Source: Hyphomicrobiales bacterium (GTDB taxonomy: Bacteria; Pseudomonadota; Alphaproteobacteria; Rhizobiales; Beijerinckiaceae). From it: 43,798 nucleotides of DNA. The position numbers were made by a program, and so were the translations under genes. Numbering within the stretch: the stretch's first letter is position 1; each line of letters opens with the position of its first letter. The stretch is from contig JAQGKD010000004.1 in the NCBI GenBank assembly GCA_028290285.1, forward strand, positions 1 to 43,798. The letters run 5' to 3'. Below the pieces are notes generated by a model that saw nothing but the letters and a program-made list of their open reading frames with translations, did no database searches and was not told where the DNA came from. Shown one piece after another: positions 41,219 through 43,798 of the stretch.

Positions 41219-42184
41219 ATGGCCAAGCGCGCGCAGGTTCCCATCGTTCTGCTGACCGGCTTTCTGGGCACCGGCAAGACGAGCCTGCTGAAACGCTGGA
41301 TCCGCGAGCCCGAGTTTTCGGGCGCCATGGTGATCGTCAACGAACTCGGTGAAGTCGGCCTCGACCAGCAGATCCTGACTATGGGCGGCGACGTTCCGCT
41401 CCTGCTGGAAAACGGCTGCGCCTGTTGCGAATCGACGGGCGATCTCGTCGCCATGCTGGAGCGATTGTTCTACGACCGGCTGCACCGCAAGATCACGGCA
41501 TTCAGCTGGGTCCTGATCGAAACGACGGGCCTTGCCGATCCTAAAGCGCTTCTCGCACGCCTGTCGGAAAGCGAGATCGTGCGCGAGCGCTACGCCTTGG
41601 CAGGCGTCGTCACGACCTTCGATGCAGCGAAAGGCCCGGCGCAACTTCTGCGCCATCCCGAAGTGTCCTCGCAACTCGATTGCGCTGATGTCGTGGTCGT
41701 CACGCGCAGCGACATTGCGGGCGCGGTAGACGGTGAAGCGCTGGAACTGGCCCGGCGGATGCGCCCCGAAATTCCCGTTCTCGAATCCGCGACAGAGGGC
41801 ATCCCCGCCGCGAGCCTTCGTGCGGCGCTGGGCACTGTCAGCCAGCCTTGGGAGCGGTTTCATACCGCTGCGGAACACACGCCTGATATCAGCACGGCGT
41901 TTTTGCCCCTCAAAGAAGCAATATCCTGGACCGCGCTGGAAGCCGCTCTGCAACAGGTGCAAAGCGACGACGCGGTCCTGCGCATCAAGGGCCTGGTGCG
42001 CCTCACCGGTTGCGAAACGCCGGAGATCGTTCAGGCCAGCGACACCATCACGCGAGAGCCCTCGCCCGGGCGACCCGACAGCGCGCTTGGGCTGACGATC
42101 ATCGCGCAAGGGGTGCACGCAAGCGCCATTGCCGCGACTCTTGCATCGCGGCTGACGTTTCGCGGGCTGTCGTCCAGGAGGTGA
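41219..42184 (+). CDS. CobW-family (G3E) GTPase, metallochaperone-like
   Basis: A 321-residue G3E GTPase: Walker A GFLGTGKTS (residues 14-22), metal-binding CxCC (Cys67, Cys69, Cys70 in NGCACCES), Walker B region near LIETTGLADP and a guanine-base region around VVVTRSD. The C-terminal CobW_C domain is present (about 230-315). Members deliver Zn, Co or Fe to target enzymes. Here it is the last gene of operon B with two metal-dependent enzymes (Rieske oxygenase, zinc dehydrogenase), so one of them may be its client; that is inference. It is not near any cobalamin gene. Its stop lies in a hairpin shared with the convergent gene. Confidence 0.9.
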   Translation: MAKRAQVPIVLLTGFLGTGKTSLLKRWIREPEFSGAMVIVNELGEVGLDQQILTMGGDVPLLLENGCACCESTGDLVAMLERLFYDRLHRKITAFSWVLIETTGLADPKALLARLSESEIVRERYALAGVVTTFDAAKGPAQLLRHPEVSSQLDCADVVVVTRSDIAGAVDGEALELARRMRPEIPVLESATEGIPAASLRAALGTVSQPWERFHTAAEHTPDISTAFLPLKEAISWTALEAALQQVQSDDAVLRIKGLVRLTGCETPEIVQASDTITREPSPGRPDSALGLTIIAQGVHASAIAATLASRLTFRGLSSRR

Positions 42185-42203
42185 GGGGGCTAAGCCCTCA
42201 CCT
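42179..42203. terminator. Hairpin terminator shared by two convergent genes
   Basis: AGGTGAGGG, seven bases, CCCTCACCT is a perfect 9-bp stem. The TGA of the CobW gene is in the left arm and the stop of the reverse esterase gene in the right arm. No U-tract follows, but stem and position fit bidirectional termination. Confidence 0.6.
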
Positions 42204-43361
42204 GAGCGCGCGGTGCCCGAGGAAGAAGCGGATCATTTCGCGGCTGGCATCAGGGCCCCTGGGATCCGTGTAGGAGCCCGACGCGCTTCCGCCCGACCAG
42301 GCGTGGCCGGCTCCATGCAGAAGCCATTGCTCGTGCATCGCGCGGCCTTCGTCATCGACGTGAACGGTTCTCGTGAACGGCATGCCCGCCGCCTCGCCGT
42401 GGCTGATGCTTGTACCGAAGCCCGCCCCGGCGCTGCACTGCGCGATGACCTGATCGCCATTGACTGGATGGACGGTGCTGTCGCGGTCGCCGTGGAAGAC
42501 GATCGTCGGCACGCCCCCGCTCGACCCGCCTTCGCCGCGTGAGCCCTGCCGCATCGCAGCCATGGCGGAGGGCATGTCTTTCGCCGCGCCGCACGCAAGA
42601 CCGGAATGCACGCCGACGGCTGCGTAGAGATCGGGATGCGTCGATCCCATGATGGCGGCCGCCGCGCCACCCGCCGAAAGTCCGGCGACATAGACGCGGC
42701 CGGTTTCAATCTCGAACTCGCCCATGATCTCGCGGGTGATGCCGGCGATCAGCGAGGGCTCGCCGCGATCGCGCTGCTGGTCGCCCACGCTGAACCAGTT
42801 CCAGCATCGCGACATGTTGGCCGATTGCGCCTGCGCGGGATACGCCACGATGAACGTCTGCTCCTCGGCGACCTCGTTCATACGTGTGCCAAGCGCGAAG
42901 TCGTCGGGCGATTGCGTGCAGCCGTGAAGCATCACGACCAGTGGCAGCGGCTGGCCGCTGTAGCCGCTCGGGAGATAGAGTTTGTAGCCACGGCTTCCGG
43001 CCTGATTGCTGTAGGCCCGCTCTTCGTATCGCGCGCCCTTCGGCACCGAAGGCGTCGCGCGCGGCGCATGGCCTCCATGGAAACCGGCCGCCGGCTTGAA
43101 GTGCTTCAATCCGTCGAGAACCTTTTCCATTGCTGCAGGAGAGCGCGCGAAGCCCGCCGGTTTGCTCGTAGGCGAGGTCCAGGCACCACCGGCCCCGGTC
43201 GGGGCAATCATGTCGAGGATTAGCTGCGCGCTATCGGCCTGCTCAACTGCACGGTCGTTCCTGGGCGCTTCGCCCCTGAGCACGGCCATTGCTTCTTCGA
43301 GCCGTCCTTCGCGGGTGAGGCGTGTCGCCTCCTGCATGTCGATCTTCGAAAAAGCGTTCAT
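42198..43361 (-). CDS. PHB-depolymerase-family esterase
   Basis: A 387-residue esterase. Layout: an N-terminal extension (about 1-115) with helical start and low-complexity middle, then a catalytic domain with oxyanion HGCTQ (146-150), nucleophile Ser229 in GLSAGG, Asp likely in HGDRDSTV, and the family motif CWNWF (186-190). It belongs to the extracellular type-1 catalytic domain family, which includes PHB depolymerases, feruloyl esterases and acetylxylan esterases. No classical signal peptide is visible at the start (MNAFSKIDMQ), so it may be intracellular. It is not obviously linked to operon B, on which it converges. Confidence 0.87.
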   Translation of the reverse strand: MNAFSKIDMQEATRLTREGRLEEAMAVLRGEAPRNDRAVEQADSAQLILDMIAPTGAGGAWTSPTSKPAGFARSPAAMEKVLDGLKHFKPAAGFHGGHAPRATPSVPKGARYEERAYSNQAGSRGYKLYLPSGYSGQPLPLVVMLHGCTQSPDDFALGTRMNEVAEEQTFIVAYPAQAQSANMSRCWNWFSVGDQQRDRGEPSLIAGITREIMGEFEIETGRVYVAGLSAGGAAAAIMGSTHPDLYAAVGVHSGLACGAAKDMPSAMAAMRQGSRGEGGSSGGVPTIVFHGDRDSTVHPVNGDQVIAQCSAGAGFGTSISHGEAAGMPFTRTVHVDDEGRAMHEQWLLHGAGHAWSGGSASGSYTDPRGPDASREMIRFFLGHRALR

Positions 43362-43459
43362 GATTTTACGTCCTTCACTATGCGAGCAGACATGAAAAAG
43401 CGCGCCCAGCCTGCTGAATGGGCGTGATACAGCGCCCTTGCGGGCCGATTTTCAGGCCG

Positions 43460-43798
43460 TCAACTGATCCGGCCGCTCAACGCAGCCTTCACGCCGGGGC
43501 TGGCTTGGAACGCCCCGAGAACGCGAATGGATGCAATGGTTTCCCGCGCCAGCTCCGGGGAGACATCTGCTGCGATGATCGCGAGGCCGAGCACCTGGAT
43601 GTGAAGTCTCTCGCCATTAGCCCTGACAGCCTCGAGATCGGCACAGCTGTAGCGCCTGAGCCCCAGATCGAGCTGCTGACGGGAGACTGACTGCTTGATC
43701 TCGTCGCCATGCCGATCGAGCTGATTGCGAATGGCGGTGCGGATGAAGTCAGTGCGCGTGGAGTAGAACCCCTCCTGCACCAGCAGGTCGACGTTGCC
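43460..43798 (-). CDS. Ribbon-helix-helix (CopG-type) regulator, 5' end beyond window
   Basis: The frame is open to the right edge; 112 residues are visible. The segment VDLLVQEGFYSTRTDFIRTA followed by IRNQLDRH is the typical helix-helix of CopG/ParD-type DNA-binding domains. The rest (RRYSCADLEAVRANGERLHI, LGLAIIAADVSPELARETI) is a C-terminal part of unknown fold. The preceding N-terminal strand must lie outside the window. It could be a metal- or toxin-linked regulator; nothing nearby decides this. Confidence 0.72.
   Translation of the reverse strand, partial: GNVDLLVQEGFYSTRTDFIRTAIRNQLDRHGDEIKQSVSRQQLDLGLRRYSCADLEAVRANGERLHIQVLGLAIIAADVSPELARETIASIRVLGAFQASPGVKAALSGRIS

Overview
The window is GC-rich (roughly 60-65 % by eye) and looks like the chromosome of an alphaproteobacterium, most likely of the order Hyphomicrobiales (Rhizobiales). 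I base this on gene families and layout: an AztABC-type zinc transporter, an NDUFA9-like epimerase, a rhizobial-type integrase N-terminus at a tRNA-Leu, a possible EcfG promoter, and many orphan TctC/Bug binding proteins. No species can be named from the sequence alone.

Region 1 (1-15,100) is an ordinary, densely packed backbone. It holds a thiamine-diphosphate enzyme cut by the window edge, an AidB-like acyl-CoA dehydrogenase, a FUSC membrane protein with a small zinc-ribbon protein, and a zinc-uptake operon (His-rich membrane peptide, then aztA, aztB, aztC) behind a candidate Zur box. It continues with a frameshifted small gene, a lytic transglycosylase, a secreted protein, a D-2-hydroxyacid dehydrogenase overlapping a LOG-family gene, a CysZ/EI24-like membrane protein, an NDUFA9-like NAD(P)-binding protein and a small membrane protein. 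Several convergent gene pairs end inside a shared palindrome that contains both stop codons.

Region 2 (15,168-26,470) is accessory DNA. A tRNA-Leu(CAG) gene is followed 87 bases later by the decayed N-terminus of a tyrosine integrase. Behind it lie a stress-type SDR oxidoreductase with a candidate EcfG promoter, a decayed mannitol-dehydrogenase-like gene, a GH-A-clan glycoside hydrolase, a ferritin-like YciE/YciF protein and shorter gene relics. Then comes a NitT/TauT-type ABC importer with a polysaccharide-deacetylase-fold hydrolase, followed by truncated and chimeric remnants (enolase superfamily; amidohydrolase joined to a solute-binding protein).

Region 3 (26,474-42,184) is the most interesting part: a catabolic locus of two forward operons plus two reverse genes. 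Operon A encodes an isopropylmalate/tartrate-dehydrogenase-like enzyme, an Ldh-type oxidoreductase, a TctC binding protein, two tandem MmgE/PrpD proteins, a 2-pyrone-4,6-dicarboxylate-hydrolase-like amidohydrolase and a GntR/HutC regulator. A further TctC gene is divergent to it, with a perfect 12-base palindrome between. Operon B encodes a Rieske oxygenase, a zinc alcohol dehydrogenase, a third TctC protein, a GlcG/HbpS-like protein and a CobW GTPase. A LysR regulator lies divergent to it with a LysR-type box, and an alpha/beta hydrolase follows the regulator. Together these suggest breakdown of an aromatic or cyclic polycarboxylate through tricarboxylate-like intermediates. The combination matches no pathway I can name, and the substrate is unknown.

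Region 4 (42,198-43,798) has a PHB-depolymerase-family esterase and a ribbon-helix-helix regulator cut by the right edge.
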